A stretch of 64,000 bases of DNA from positions 682,001-746,000 of the forward strand of contig NZ_JAPRFR010000001.1 in the NCBI RefSeq assembly GCF_026805545.1. Reading direction: 5' to 3'. The notes beneath the pieces were generated by a model. That model was not told the origin of the DNA. It worked only from the letters and a program-made list of their open reading frames with translations, and ran no database searches. The stretch's first letter is position 1; every line of letters starts with the position of its first letter. The translations under genes were made by a program, and so were the position numbers. Of this stretch, positions 37,640 to 46,000 are shown piece by piece. This stretch comes from Aerococcus kribbianus (GTDB lineage: Bacteria; Bacillota; Bacilli; Lactobacillales; Aerococcaceae).

Positions 37640-37875
37640 AAATCCCTCTAGTCTAAAAGACTAGAGGGACGATTAATTACCGTGTTACCACCCAAATTGC
37701 TACAAAATTTGTTATGTAGCCTCTCTTCAATGCATATCGGGCATGTCCGCCAATGGCTACTTTAAGGAATTGTAATTCGTCTACTGGGCATGCGCTAGTT
37801 TTCACCAACCACTAGCTCGCTAATTGCAGAGGCCTGTAGCTACTCGATTCCGCCATTAGTAATTATTAGTATTGA
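37640..37875 (-). promoter_or_regulatory. T-box riboswitch of tyrS
   Basis: Minus-strand leader with the conserved T-box sequence GGTGGTAACACGGT (37692-37679), followed by a terminator stem TCCCTCTAGTC (37643-37654 with 37658-37669). In stem I, AATGGC pairs with GCCATT and GGAAT with ATTCC; immediately before the closing strand lies TAC followed by A (37774-37772), the Tyr specifier codon. Uncharged tRNA-Tyr should stabilise the antiterminator and let tyrS be read. Confidence 0.95.
37643..37669 (-). terminator. T-box attenuator terminator
   Basis: A 12-bp stem with a 3-nt loop followed by TTTTTATTTTA on the minus strand. It is the OFF-state hairpin of the tyrS T-box. Confidence 0.92.
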
Positions 37876-37879
37876 CCTC

Positions 37880-37908
37880 AGTATATAAAAGGGAGCAAGT
37901 CTTGTCAA
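37880..37908 (-). promoter_or_regulatory. Promoter of the tyrS leader
   Basis: Minus strand TTGACA (37908-37903), exact 17-bp spacer, TATACT (37885-37880). Near-consensus sigma-A promoter; start of transcription would be close to 37873. Confidence 0.85.
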
Positions 37909-37989
37909 TCACAATTATAGTGCTTTTTGCGTTAGGGGCTAAGCATGTGTTAGATAATATGCCCTAAGTAATTAGTTATGGGTTGATGC

Positions 37990-38163
37990 CTACTCCCATT
38001 CTTCCTTGTTCCAGGCGAGACCATCCAATTGACCTTCTGCTTGAGCGAGGCGTTTATCCGTTTCTTGTATGGCTTCCTTTACAGCAGCCAGTAAGGCACG
38101 GTCTTGATAATGTGGGCTAGCTGCGATGGCTTGGTCTAAAATACTTTGACTCCATTCATACAT
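37990..38163 (-). CDS. Small protein of unknown function (57 residues)
   Basis: ATG at 38163 to TAG at 37992-37990. Sequence begins MYEWSQSILDQAIAASPHYQ and ends LDGLAWNKEEWE; helical, soluble, tryptophan at both ends. AGGAGG lies 7 bases before the ATG and overlaps the stop of the oxidoreductase gene 12 bp upstream, so the two are translationally coupled. No family recognised. Confidence 0.75.
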   Translation of the reverse strand: MYEWSQSILDQAIAASPHYQDRALLAAVKEAIQETDKRLAQAEGQLDGLAWNKEEWE

Positions 38164-38175
38164 TTTTACATCCTC

Positions 38176-38868
38176 CTAACGCCATTGATTTTGTGGGAGT
38201 TGACTTTCTAAATCACCTAAATCATCTAGGGCCTCTTGCCATTCATCAGCCAACAGAGTAAGTTGGTGACTTAATTGTGGATCGACAAAATCTTTAGCAA
38301 GTATACTTAACTGGTCATGTAACCACTGAGACCGCTGCTGGAAATTGGGATTACGGGGTAAGGCCAAGTGTTGCCGAAAAGCGACCAATTGCCTTTCCTT
38401 TCCACGGTCAGATTGGTAATGATGTTGTGCCAAAACAAAGGGTGGTAAATAGGTAAAACCTAGGGACCGGCTAAAACTTTCATAAGGTCGCAAGAGTTCT
38501 GATAGGGTCACCCCTTCGCGTCCACCTGCTTGATAATGTTTTTCAGGCAAGCCAATTGAAATAATGACACCTAATTCTTTGCCCTTCAATTCTTGATGAT
38601 GAACATCCAAGAATTCTTTAGAAAAAACCAAGCGAATGAAATCTGAAACCACCCCTGGTGCCTGATACCAAAATAAAGGAAACTGTAAAAAAATACGTTC
38701 TTTAGCTAATATCATTGCTTGGTAGTCACTGATTTCTTCGTCATCTAAATGGCCATAAATTTCTATAAAGGGCACCTGACTAGGGCTAGCCGCCTTCAAA
38801 AATTGATGGCTAGCCGATTCCTCAATCGTAGGATGGCCACAAAAAATCACCGAATCCATAGCTTGCAT
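38176..38868 (-). CDS. NAD(P)H-dependent oxidoreductase, flavodoxin fold
   Basis: 230 residues. Resembles the KefF/MdaB/YwrO quinone-reductase group: SVIFCGHPTIEESASHQFLK (FMN-phosphate loop), ERIFLQFPLFWYQAPGVVSD (the FPlyW...P motif) and GGREGVTLSELLRPYE. Uses FMN and NAD(P)H to reduce quinones or similar compounds. Either of two near ATGs could start it (38868 or 38859). The C-terminal 60 residues are longer than usual. Operon with the 57-residue protein. Confidence 0.87.
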   Translation of the reverse strand: MQAMDSVIFCGHPTIEESASHQFLKAASPSQVPFIEIYGHLDDEEISDYQAMILAKERIFLQFPLFWYQAPGVVSDFIRLVFSKEFLDVHHQELKGKELGVIISIGLPEKHYQAGGREGVTLSELLRPYESFSRSLGFTYLPPFVLAQHHYQSDRGKERQLVAFRQHLALPRNPNFQQRSQWLHDQLSILAKDFVDPQLSHQLTLLADEWQEALDDLGDLESQLPQNQWR

Positions 38869-38937
38869 TATCCTTTCTCTAAAACTTTTCCCTTAAATTA
38901 TAGCAATTTTTGCTTGGAAAAGCTCATATTTCTACCA

Positions 38938-38954
38938 TGTTATATTTCCTGACA
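38938..38954. promoter_or_regulatory. GlnR/TnrA box upstream of glnA
   Basis: TGTTA-N7-TGACA matches the consensus TGTNA-N7-TNACA at every position. It ends 18 bp before the glnA -35 box. Confidence 0.82.
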
Positions 38955-38972
38955 TAAAAAGTGATTTTTTTC

Positions 38973-39001
38973 TTGCAATCTGACATATTTTGTTGCATAA
39001 T
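38973..39001 (+). promoter_or_regulatory. glnA promoter
   Basis: TTGCAA (38973-38978), 17-bp spacer, CATAAT (38996-39001). Confidence 0.65.
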
Positions 39002-39043
39002 CATCCCAGTAAAATAAAAAAGAACAAAGAGAGGGATCTATTT

Positions 39044-40381
39044 ATGACTAAATGGACAGCTGAAAGTATCCGTCAAGATGCAGAAGAAAAAAACGTACAT
39101 TTTATTCGTTTAGCTTTTTCTGATGTTAATGGCGTCTTAAAAAATGTCGAAATTCCTATTAGCCAATTAGACAAGGCCTTAGATAACAAGATGATGTTTG
39201 ATGGCTCTTCAATTGAAGGCTTCGTCCGCATTGAAGAATCAGACATGTACCTGTATCCTGACCTAGATACTTGGCTTGTTTTCCCTTGGAGCAGCGACAA
39301 TCAAAGTAAAATCGGTATGCTAATCTGTGACATCTATACACCAGACCATCAACCTTTTCCAGGAGACCCACGTGGTAACCTAAAACGTATGGTTGGCCAA
39401 CTTAATGATCGAGGATTCACTGATTTCAACCTTGGACCAGAAGCAGAATTTTTCTTATTTAAATTAGACGAAACTGGTGAAGCCACCACTAAGGTCAATG
39501 ACTATGGTGCTTATTTCGACCTTGCACCCGTTGACTTAGGTGAAAATTGCCGACGTGAGATTGTTCTCGTTTTAGAAGAACTCGGTTTTGAAGTTGAAGC
39601 CTCTCACCACGAAACCGCTATTGGTCAACATGAGATTGATTTTAAATATGCCAGTGTTGTCGATGCTTGCGATAAAATTCAAGTCTTTAAACTCATCGTT
39701 AAAAGTATTGCTCGCAAGCACAACTTACATGCCACTTTTATGCCAAAACCAATCTATGGTATTTCTGGTTCTGGTATGCATTGTAATATGTCCTTGTTTA
39801 CTGAAGAAGGTAATGCTTTCTACGACCCTGATGGCGAATTAGAACTTTCTAAAACTGCCCTGCACTTTATGACAGGAGTCTTAGCTCATGCCAAAGCAAT
39901 TACTGCAGTAGCTAATCCTTTAGTTAACTCTTATAAGCGTTTAGTTTCTGGTTATGAAGCCCCTGTTTATATTGCCTGGTCTGCCCATAACCGCTCACCT
40001 TTAGTCCGGATTCCTTCTTCACGAGGCATTTCTACTCGAATTGAATTGCGCTCTGTCGATCCTTCTGCTAATCCATACTTAGCGATGGCTGCAATTATTG
40101 GTGCTGGTTTAGACGGTATCGACAAGGAAGCACCCGTTCCTGAACCAACCGACCGCAATATTTATCATATGACCTCTTCTGAACTTTCTGAAGTAGGCAT
40201 CGATAAATTGCCATCTTCGCTACGCATGGCAGTTGAAGAACTCGAAAATGATTCAGTTATCCAATCAGCGCTTGGCTCTCATATTTCTAGCAACTTCATT
40301 TCTAGTAAACAAGTCGAATTCCAAGAATATACCATGCAAGTTTCTGAATGGGAAATTCAAAATTACCTTCGCCAATATTAA
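39044..40381 (+). CDS. glnA: Glutamine synthetase, type I
   Basis: 445 residues from the ATG at 39044 (GAGAGGGA upstream). Forms glutamine from glutamate and ammonia. Motifs: [29 protein letters not shown] (catalytic Glu), [15 protein letters not shown], the Asn/Gly flap near 260, [20 protein letters not shown] and RSPLVRIPS. The short length and lack of the adenylylation tyrosine region place it in the GS1-alpha group of Firmicutes. No glnR gene is next to it, unlike many relatives. Confidence 0.97.
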   Translation: MTKWTAESIRQDAEEKNVHFIRLAFSDVNGVLKNVEIPISQLDKALDNKMMFDGSSIEGFVRIEESDMYLYPDLDTWLVFPWSSDNQSKIGMLICDIYTPDHQPFPGDPRGNLKRMVGQLNDRGFTDFNLGPEAEFFLFKLDETGEATTKVNDYGAYFDLAPVDLGENCRREIVLVLEELGFEVEASHHETAIGQHEIDFKYASVVDACDKIQVFKLIVKSIARKHNLHATFMPKPIYGISGSGMHCNMSLFTEEGNAFYDPDGELELSKTALHFMTGVLAHAKAITAVANPLVNSYKRLVSGYEAPVYIAWSAHNRSPLVRIPSSRGISTRIELRSVDPSANPYLAMAAIIGAGLDGIDKEAPVPEPTDRNIYHMTSSELSEVGIDKLPSSLRMAVEELENDSVIQSALGSHISSNFISSKQVEFQEYTMQVSEWEIQNYLRQY

Positions 40382-40396
40382 TAGTTTAAACCTACT

Positions 40397-40436
40397 AAAA
40401 ACGGTTGGCCCATGATATCATGGGCCAACCGTTTTT
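40397..40436. terminator. Bidirectional terminator, 40-bp perfect palindrome
   Basis: AAAAACGGTTGGCCCATGAT and its exact reverse complement lie back to back, so the 40 bp read identically on both strands. It ends the convergent glnA and butA genes. Confidence 0.92.
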
Positions 40437-40468
40437 ACTTTCGTTAATTATAGGTCCCTCTCTAATAG

Positions 40469-41224
40469 CTAATGGAAGATAGTTCCTCCATCAACCACAA
40501 TGGTCTGACCGGTAATGTAGTTGGCATCATCGCTAGCCAAGAAGGCAATCACCTTAGCAATATCTTCTGGTTCTGCCAAGCGTCCCATCGTTACACCTTG
40601 GGCAAATTGATCCAAGGCCCATTGGTCATCCTGACCAGCTTCTTGAGCAATTTCATGGGCGGATGCTTTTAACATTGGAGTGACAGCTGATCCTGGAGCA
40701 TAAGCATTGACAGCAATCTTATGTTCAGCTAATTCTTGAGCAGCTGTTTGAGTTAAACCGCGTACTGCAAATTTGGTAGCACCATAGAGTCCAATCCCTT
40801 GATTACCTACAATTCCTGCTTGTGAAGAGGCATTAATAATTTTTCCGCCCTTGCCTTGTTTAATAAATTGGTCAGCAGCCGCTTGGATTCCCCATAATAC
40901 ACCACCAGCATTTACTGCAAAGGATTTATTCACATCATCCTCGCGCATGGCCATCAATGGACCACCAGGAGCAACCCCAGCGTTATTCACCATAACATCA
41001 ATAGATCCTAATTGGTCAACGACTTCCCCTACTGCCCGGTAAACATCCTCACGGTCAGAAACATCAACTTTAACTGCAATACCATCAACAGCTTGGGCCA
41101 CCTTCTCTGCGCCTTCAAGGTTAAAATCTAAAATGGCTACTTTGAACCCGTCTTGATGTAATCGTTTGGCTGCTGCTTCCCCAATTCCTTGGGCTGCACC
41201 AGTAATAATTGCTACTTTTGTCAT
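40469..41224 (-). CDS. butA: Acetoin (diacetyl) reductase, SDR family
   Basis: 251 residues. Short-chain dehydrogenase: VAIITGAAQGIGEAAAKRL (NAD loop), DVMVNNAGVAPGGPL, catalytic Ser-Tyr-Lys in INASSQAGIVGNQGIGLYGATKFA, and the end YITGQTIVVDGG. Overall match is to (S)-acetoin-forming diacetyl reductases, with PGSAVTPM in place of the usual CPGIV.TPM. AAGGAGGAAGG ribosome site. A cre-like site lies upstream. Confidence 0.9.
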   Translation of the reverse strand: MTKVAIITGAAQGIGEAAAKRLHQDGFKVAILDFNLEGAEKVAQAVDGIAVKVDVSDREDVYRAVGEVVDQLGSIDVMVNNAGVAPGGPLMAMREDDVNKSFAVNAGGVLWGIQAAADQFIKQGKGGKIINASSQAGIVGNQGIGLYGATKFAVRGLTQTAAQELAEHKIAVNAYAPGSAVTPMLKASAHEIAQEAGQDDQWALDQFAQGVTMGRLAEPEDIAKVIAFLASDDANYITGQTIVVDGGTIFH

Positions 41225-41279
41225 TTATCCTTCCTCCTTAAACTCTTATTAAACTGAGTTTAGCACAAAAACACTCATA

Positions 41280-41294
41280 AAGAAAGCGCTTAAA
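41280..41294. promoter_or_regulatory. cre-like site upstream of butA
   Basis: AGAAAGCGCTTAAA shares 11 of 14 positions with TGAAAGCGCTTTCA. It overlaps the stop codon of the response regulator and lies about 60 bp before butA, so CcpA control of acetoin metabolism is plausible. Confidence 0.5.
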
Positions 41295-42153
41295 AAAATG
41301 GGGTATCTTTCTGATTCACTAAGAGATAAAAACCCTCAAAGAACTTCTTCATACTTATACCGCCACCCTTATCAGAGTTCTTCTCTAAATATTGAATTTC
41401 TCGATGAATATTATAGTAACCATAAAGAACGTTCCCATAGGATAGACTGATTTCATTATCTATTTCGTTAAGATAACGAGAAGCCAAATTCTCTAATCCT
41501 CGTTTCAAAGCGCGTCGCACCCGCTGTAAGATGATTTTCTTTTCATGGGCATCAATATTTAATTCGCTTTGTAAGTCTTCTGGCCAGTAGCCCGTCGCTT
41601 GTTCTTGCATTATTTGATAAATAGTCAAGATATCGGACACTGCCATATCCGAACTTAAGCCTAAATAAGCAATGAGTTGATGAACACGTTCTTGTCGTTC
41701 CCGAGTGTCATAGTCCTTAGAATTTTTCTGAGTTTGCTGTGGTCCAGTTCCCAAGATATCCTGAATCGTATTGAGTTGGGCCTCCATTTGAATGCCATGC
41801 TTTACCCGTTTAATGATGGTTTGTACCTCAATAATATTCAAGGGTTTATTAATAAAAAATTCAATGCCCTCCAAATAGGCTTCTTCTCGGAGATCACCGT
41901 CAGTGACCTGGCTTATCATAATAAACTTGATATGAGGATGAAATTGACGAATTTTATGGACTAATTCAATGCCATTAATTACTGGCATTAGTAAATCAAT
42001 TAGAATAATATCCACTGACAAGCCCACCAAATCTTTTAGAGCCTGCTCAGGTACTGTTGATTGGCCCACAACAGTATCATTGGCATCCTGTTCCACTAAA
42101 TTAGTGAGAATATTGACAATTGAGTAATCGTCATCAATGATATAAAAACGCAT
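41290..42153 (-). CDS. Response regulator, GlnL/YcbB type
   Basis: 287 residues. Receiver domain 1-120: FYIIDDDYSIVNIL (acidic pocket), IDIILIDLLMPVING-type motif (phospho-Asp53 or so), ISQVTDG and FFINKPLNIIEVQ. The C-terminal half matches the YcbB helix-turn-helix domain (VHQLIAYLGLSSDMAVSDIL and KIILQRVRRALKRGLENLAS). In B. subtilis the GlnK-GlnL system turns on glutamine use and transport. Stop codon overlaps a cre-like site. It follows its kinase by 18 bp. Confidence 0.88.
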   Translation of the reverse strand: MRFYIIDDDYSIVNILTNLVEQDANDTVVGQSTVPEQALKDLVGLSVDIILIDLLMPVINGIELVHKIRQFHPHIKFIMISQVTDGDLREEAYLEGIEFFINKPLNIIEVQTIIKRVKHGIQMEAQLNTIQDILGTGPQQTQKNSKDYDTRERQERVHQLIAYLGLSSDMAVSDILTIYQIMQEQATGYWPEDLQSELNIDAHEKKIILQRVRRALKRGLENLASRYLNEIDNEISLSYGNVLYGYYNIHREIQYLEKNSDKGGGISMKKFFEGFYLLVNQKDTPFF

Positions 42154-42171
42154 AGTGTGTCCAATTCCCTT

Positions 42172-43449
42172 CTATAAATAATTTTTATTGAAATAGACGG
42201 TGAACCGTGTTTGTTCGTGCACACGAGAGCAGACCTCAATCCCCCCCTTAAACTCGTCTTCAACTAAAGTTTTTACTTGGGATAAACCAATTCCTCGATA
42301 AATATCTCCGGTTTCATGATTAAATTTAGTCGAAAAGCCGGGTTCAAAGATTAGATTCATTAATTCTTCACTCATTCCTGGTCCATTATCTGTTACCGAA
42401 ATGGCCACATTATCCCCTGCATCATAGGCAGCAATCTGAATCATACCAGCGGCGCTAGCTTCCAAAGCATCCACGGCATTAAAAATTAGATTCGATAAAA
42501 TCGAGACCACTTGATAATGATTACGAATCGGTGGGTCCACTTGGATTTGACTAGAAATGATAATATCTAAGGATTGTAGACGGATATGGTTGCGAGCATG
42601 AGATAAAACCACTTTAAGCACACCTGATAGACGTAAAACTCCCTCACCCTCTGTTTGATAGTATTGACCCAGTCCCCTAACAACATTTTGATAGTCTTTT
42701 TTGACTTCATGGACATCACGGGCAATCTGTAAGGCCGTTTGGGCATAATCACTATTTGGAGCCAGCTTAGTGAGTTCCTTATTAAGCATATAAGCATTTT
42801 TCATAATCGCTTCAATTTCCGAAATATTTTTCTCCATAAAATAAACTTCTGACTTCACCAAAGAAGCAGACCAGAGAAAGTAATAATATTGTTTCTCATG
42901 GTCTTCTTTACGAAGAAATAAATTCAGATAGTTGTAAATCACAATACATATCGAACTAATTAAAGCTCGAATCAAGGCAGTAATAAATAGGGTACGAAAC
43001 AAGGGAATACTATAATCGGTCCAATTTTGGAGAATAGAGATTTCAACAAAATTCGCTAAATAATCACAAAGTAAAATCACACAAAAAAATAAGGACGCAT
43101 TTCGTTCCGTTCGATGCCAATACAAGAAAAAATACAGACCTCCGTAAACTAAATAGAAGGCGACATCAGTTAGGACATATTGAGCAATTACACCGTGGGG
43201 ATCACCACCCGATACTAACAAGGTAAAGCCCCGAAACAGAGGAGAAGCCAATGCAACGCCAGCAGCTATTAGAAAGGGATTAAGGTCATCATTGAAATAA
43301 AAGAATATAGGTAAAATAACTACAGAAAAGGTAATGATAAATCCCGGTGCCAAATAATTAAAATGAATTTGGGCACACAAAGCGACTGCTAAAGCAATCA
43401 AGGTGATACGTTTCATTTTCTGCGAGTTCATTCCTAGTAATGTTTTCAT
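42172..43449 (-). CDS. Sensor histidine kinase, GlnK/YcbA type
   Basis: 425 residues. Six or so membrane helices in the first 190 residues, then a dimerisation helix with ARDVHEVKKDYQNVVRGLGQ (likely phospho-His) and a GHKL ATPase: ILSNLIFNAVDALEAS (N box), VTDNGPGMSEELMNLIFEPG (G1), FSTKFNHETGDIYRGIGLSQ (G2). The membrane domain is typical of the GlnK/YcbA group rather than of an extracellular PAS sensor. GAAAGG ribosome site. Divergent from an amino-acid permease, its likely target. Confidence 0.88.
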   Translation of the reverse strand: MKTLLGMNSQKMKRITLIALAVALCAQIHFNYLAPGFIITFSVVILPIFFYFNDDLNPFLIAAGVALASPLFRGFTLLVSGGDPHGVIAQYVLTDVAFYLVYGGLYFFLYWHRTERNASLFFCVILLCDYLANFVEISILQNWTDYSIPLFRTLFITALIRALISSICIVIYNYLNLFLRKEDHEKQYYYFLWSASLVKSEVYFMEKNISEIEAIMKNAYMLNKELTKLAPNSDYAQTALQIARDVHEVKKDYQNVVRGLGQYYQTEGEGVLRLSGVLKVVLSHARNHIRLQSLDIIISSQIQVDPPIRNHYQVVSILSNLIFNAVDALEASAAGMIQIAAYDAGDNVAISVTDNGPGMSEELMNLIFEPGFSTKFNHETGDIYRGIGLSQVKTLVEDEFKGGIEVCSRVHEQTRFTVYFNKNYL

Positions 43450-43470
43450 AGCAGCCTTTCTGATTATTCG

Positions 43471-43500
43471 TGAAGTCTATTGAAGTATTGTGAAGCTATT
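43471..43500. promoter_or_regulatory. Three 10-bp-spaced direct repeats, probable response-regulator site
   Basis: TGAAGTCTAT TGAAGTATTG TGAAGCTATT: the pentamer TGAAG occurs three times at exactly one helical turn. It lies between the kinase and permease genes, 31 bp before a TTATAC (43531-43536) that could be the permease -10, and inside the leader of the kinase. Confidence 0.7.
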
Positions 43501-43529
43501 CCTTAAACTAGACTTAGTTAAGCGCATTC

Positions 43530-43558
43530 ATTATACCCCACCTATTTAGGAGGTGCAA
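43530..43558 (-). promoter_or_regulatory. Kinase-regulator operon promoter
   Basis: Minus strand TTGCAC (43558-43553), 17-bp spacer, TATAAT (43535-43530). It overlaps head-on with the TTATAC proposed for the permease. Confidence 0.55.
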
Positions 43559-43617
43559 TGCTAGTAGGTGGATTTATAATATAAAAATAATAATATATAG
43601 AAAGATGGTGGATTTTA

Positions 43618-44949
43618 ATGGAACAACAAGCAGAAGGGAAGTTAAAACAAAATATTTCCTTGGCTGAAGCAATCGCCTTTTGTGTGGCCCAAGTGATTGG
43701 TACAGGAATTTTCTTGAAGCCTGTTCCCGTCTTACAAAATGCTGGTTCAACAGCCATGGCAACCATCATTTGGCTGGCTGCAGGATTAATCACTATGTGT
43801 ACTGCACTTACCGTTGCCGAAGTTGCTTCTTATAAACCTAATATTGGTGGAATCACTGGCTATATCACTGAATACAACGGGAAAACTCTGGGATTCTTAT
43901 CGGGATGGTTTTTCGCAATTTTAAATGACCCAGGAACTCTAGCAGCCAACTCCATCGCCACGGCAACCTTCATGACGGCAATTGTGCCGATGACCGATTG
44001 GCAGGTAAAGCTTTGCGCCTTTGCCATTCTCTGGATACTAGGTTTATCACAAATGGTCTCCGTTAAAGGGACCATGAAAACTCAACTAGTAGGAGCCTTC
44101 ATCCAAGCTGCTCCTCTCGTTTTAGTGGTTATTCTAGGTTTGATAAATTCTAATGCCACTCATCCGATCAATTTTTCACTTATCGGTGATCCTAATAGTC
44201 CAGGTGTCGCCCTTGGTTTAGCCTTGCTATCAGCTATGTGGGTGTATGATGGTTGGCAAGCCACTGCTAATCTTGGAGAAGAAATGGCTCATCCCAAGCG
44301 TGACTTTCCACGAGCCATTCTAATATCTCTAAGCTTCTTAACTGGTCTATATATGATGTTTAACGTGGTTGGTTTCTTATTAATGCCAGCAGAAGAAATT
44401 ATCCAAACTGATAACTTTGGTGCTGCTATTTCAACTGTTTTAATGGGGAATAGTGGGCGTTACCTTATGACCCTATTAATGATTGCCTGCAGTCTCTTCA
44501 CCATGAACGCTGAAGTTGTACAAGCAACACGTGACATTCTTTACCAAGCACGTAACAACAACTTGCCTGGTTCGCCATGGATCCGCCATATTCACCCAAA
44601 AACTGATACACCAATCAATGCCATTATCTTCCAAGGCATCCTATCAACCTTATTGATGTTAACAGGGACTTTCGAAAGTATTTCCTTATTAATAATCTTC
44701 TTTACTTGGGTATTTACCTTAATTGCCTTATTTGATGTGTTCAAACTTAGACGGCAAAACAAGCTCTTACGGTCATTTGATGTCCCACTCTTTCCATTTG
44801 TGCCGCTAGTTGGTATTGGTGGAGCGTTATTTATGCTCCTATCTTCAATCGCCTCTGACCCAGGTCGCTTTGTTATCGGAATTGTAATTATCTTACTTGG
44901 TCTACCCGTCTATGCCTTCTGTCATAAGGTCCTCTACAAAGATAAATAA
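43618..44949 (+). CDS. APC family amino-acid permease
   Basis: 443 residues, 12 membrane helices. N-terminal ISLAEAIAFCVAQVIGTGIF carries the GxGIF motif of the APC superfamily; ALLSAMWVYDGWQATANLGE and EEMAHPKRDFPRAI match the LAT/SteT-like exchanger group (serine/threonine or glutamine-type substrates). Proposed partner of the divergent two-component system. The start ATG follows AAGATGGTGG. The true substrate cannot be read from sequence. Confidence 0.9.
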   Translation: MEQQAEGKLKQNISLAEAIAFCVAQVIGTGIFLKPVPVLQNAGSTAMATIIWLAAGLITMCTALTVAEVASYKPNIGGITGYITEYNGKTLGFLSGWFFAILNDPGTLAANSIATATFMTAIVPMTDWQVKLCAFAILWILGLSQMVSVKGTMKTQLVGAFIQAAPLVLVVILGLINSNATHPINFSLIGDPNSPGVALGLALLSAMWVYDGWQATANLGEEMAHPKRDFPRAILISLSFLTGLYMMFNVVGFLLMPAEEIIQTDNFGAAISTVLMGNSGRYLMTLLMIACSLFTMNAEVVQATRDILYQARNNNLPGSPWIRHIHPKTDTPINAIIFQGILSTLLMLTGTFESISLLIIFFTWVFTLIALFDVFKLRRQNKLLRSFDVPLFPFVPLVGIGGALFMLLSSIASDPGRFVIGIVIILLGLPVYAFCHKVLYKDK

Positions 44950-44962
44950 AAATAAGGCATTA

Positions 44963-44991
44963 AAAAAGCTGCGGAAAATCCGCAGCTTTTT
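44963..44991. terminator. Bidirectional terminator after the permease
   Basis: Perfect 13-bp stem AAAAAGCTGCGGA (44963-44975) with 44979-44991; 3 bp from the exonuclease stop on the other strand. Confidence 0.9.
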
Positions 44992-44993
44992 AC

Positions 44994-45824
44994 TTAGAGA
45001 GAAATATCTAATAAAATTGGCGTATGGTCTTGACGATCACCAGAATTAATCATTTCTGACCGTTCTACCTGGTCCGCTAAACGATTAGACACCAAGAAAT
45101 AATCTATCCGCCAGCCAGAATTATTGATTTTGCTGGTTTTTACACGTTGAGCCCACCAAGAATAAACGCCTTCTACATCACCATTAATTAAGCGGAAGGT
45201 ATCAGTAAAGCCTTGGTCTAATAAATGAGTAAAGCCCGCCCGCTCTTCATCGGTAAAGCCAGCTGACCGCCGATTATTTTCGGGATGGGCTAAATCAATT
45301 TCCTTATGGGCGACATTATAGTCTCCAGAAGCAATAACAGCTTTATTAGTATCCAAAGAGACAAGATAATCAGCATATTTTTGATCCCAAATTTGTCGGT
45401 CAGCCAAGCGTTTCAAGGCATTACCGGCATTTGGCGTGTACACTTGAGTGAAATAAAAATCAGCAAATTCTAAGGTAACTACCCGCCCCTCTGAGTCCAT
45501 GGGTTCTGGTGCCCCAATACTAGGATAAGTAATTTGGGGTTCTTCTAAATCTTTTTTGTATAAGGTCATCGTTCCCGCATAAGATTTTCGGGCTGGTTCT
45601 ACTGACGACACCCAAACATAATTATATTCAGGGAACCATTCCGCTATGGCTTCTTGATGTTTTTTACTTGGACCATTAGCAGATAATTTCGTTTCTTGAA
45701 TAGCCAAAATATCTGGATCATACTCTTTAATCGTTGCGATAACTTGACGTGACATCTGTGCTCGATTGGAATCGCTAGTTAATGCAGCGTTTAGGGAATC
45801 AATATTCCAAGAAATAAATCTCAT
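44994..45824 (-). CDS. exoA: Exodeoxyribonuclease III / AP endonuclease
   Basis: 276 residues from the ATG at 45824 (GAGGTGG upstream); the longer frame lacks a ribosome site. EEP-fold DNA repair enzyme: FISWNIDSLNAAL, DILAIQETKLS (metal-binding Glu), YTPNAGNALKRLADRQIWD, VIASGDYNVAHKEID, SWWAQRVKTSKINNSGWRID and RQDHTPILLDI (catalytic His). Closest to B. subtilis ExoA. Confidence 0.93.
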   Translation of the reverse strand: MRFISWNIDSLNAALTSDSNRAQMSRQVIATIKEYDPDILAIQETKLSANGPSKKHQEAIAEWFPEYNYVWVSSVEPARKSYAGTMTLYKKDLEEPQITYPSIGAPEPMDSEGRVVTLEFADFYFTQVYTPNAGNALKRLADRQIWDQKYADYLVSLDTNKAVIASGDYNVAHKEIDLAHPENNRRSAGFTDEERAGFTHLLDQGFTDTFRLINGDVEGVYSWWAQRVKTSKINNSGWRIDYFLVSNRLADQVERSEMINSGDRQDHTPILLDISL

Positions 45825-45918
45825 GACTTTCCACCTCTTCAACTTTCTTAAGTCTAAGTTAACATGTTTCCCCATAAAATGCGACGATTTATTCTTATTC
45901 TATAGCTAAGTCATAGCA

Positions 45919-45933
45919 GGGAAAACGCTTAAA
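45919..45933. promoter_or_regulatory. cre-like site between exoA and the AEC transporter
   Basis: GGGAAAACGCTTAAA resembles the CcpA site TGAAAACGCTTNCA in its core (GAAAACGCTT). About 70 bp before the transporter start. Weak evidence. Confidence 0.35.
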
Positions 45934-46000
45934 TCTATCCACCATTTTTACCACTTTATCTGTTATGATTAAGTTAACCCAACTAGAAAGAAGGACAGTC

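Noticed and set aside
39159-39371. Antisense frames over glnA and other core genes
   Set aside because: Shadows of well-supported genes without ribosome sites or family matches.
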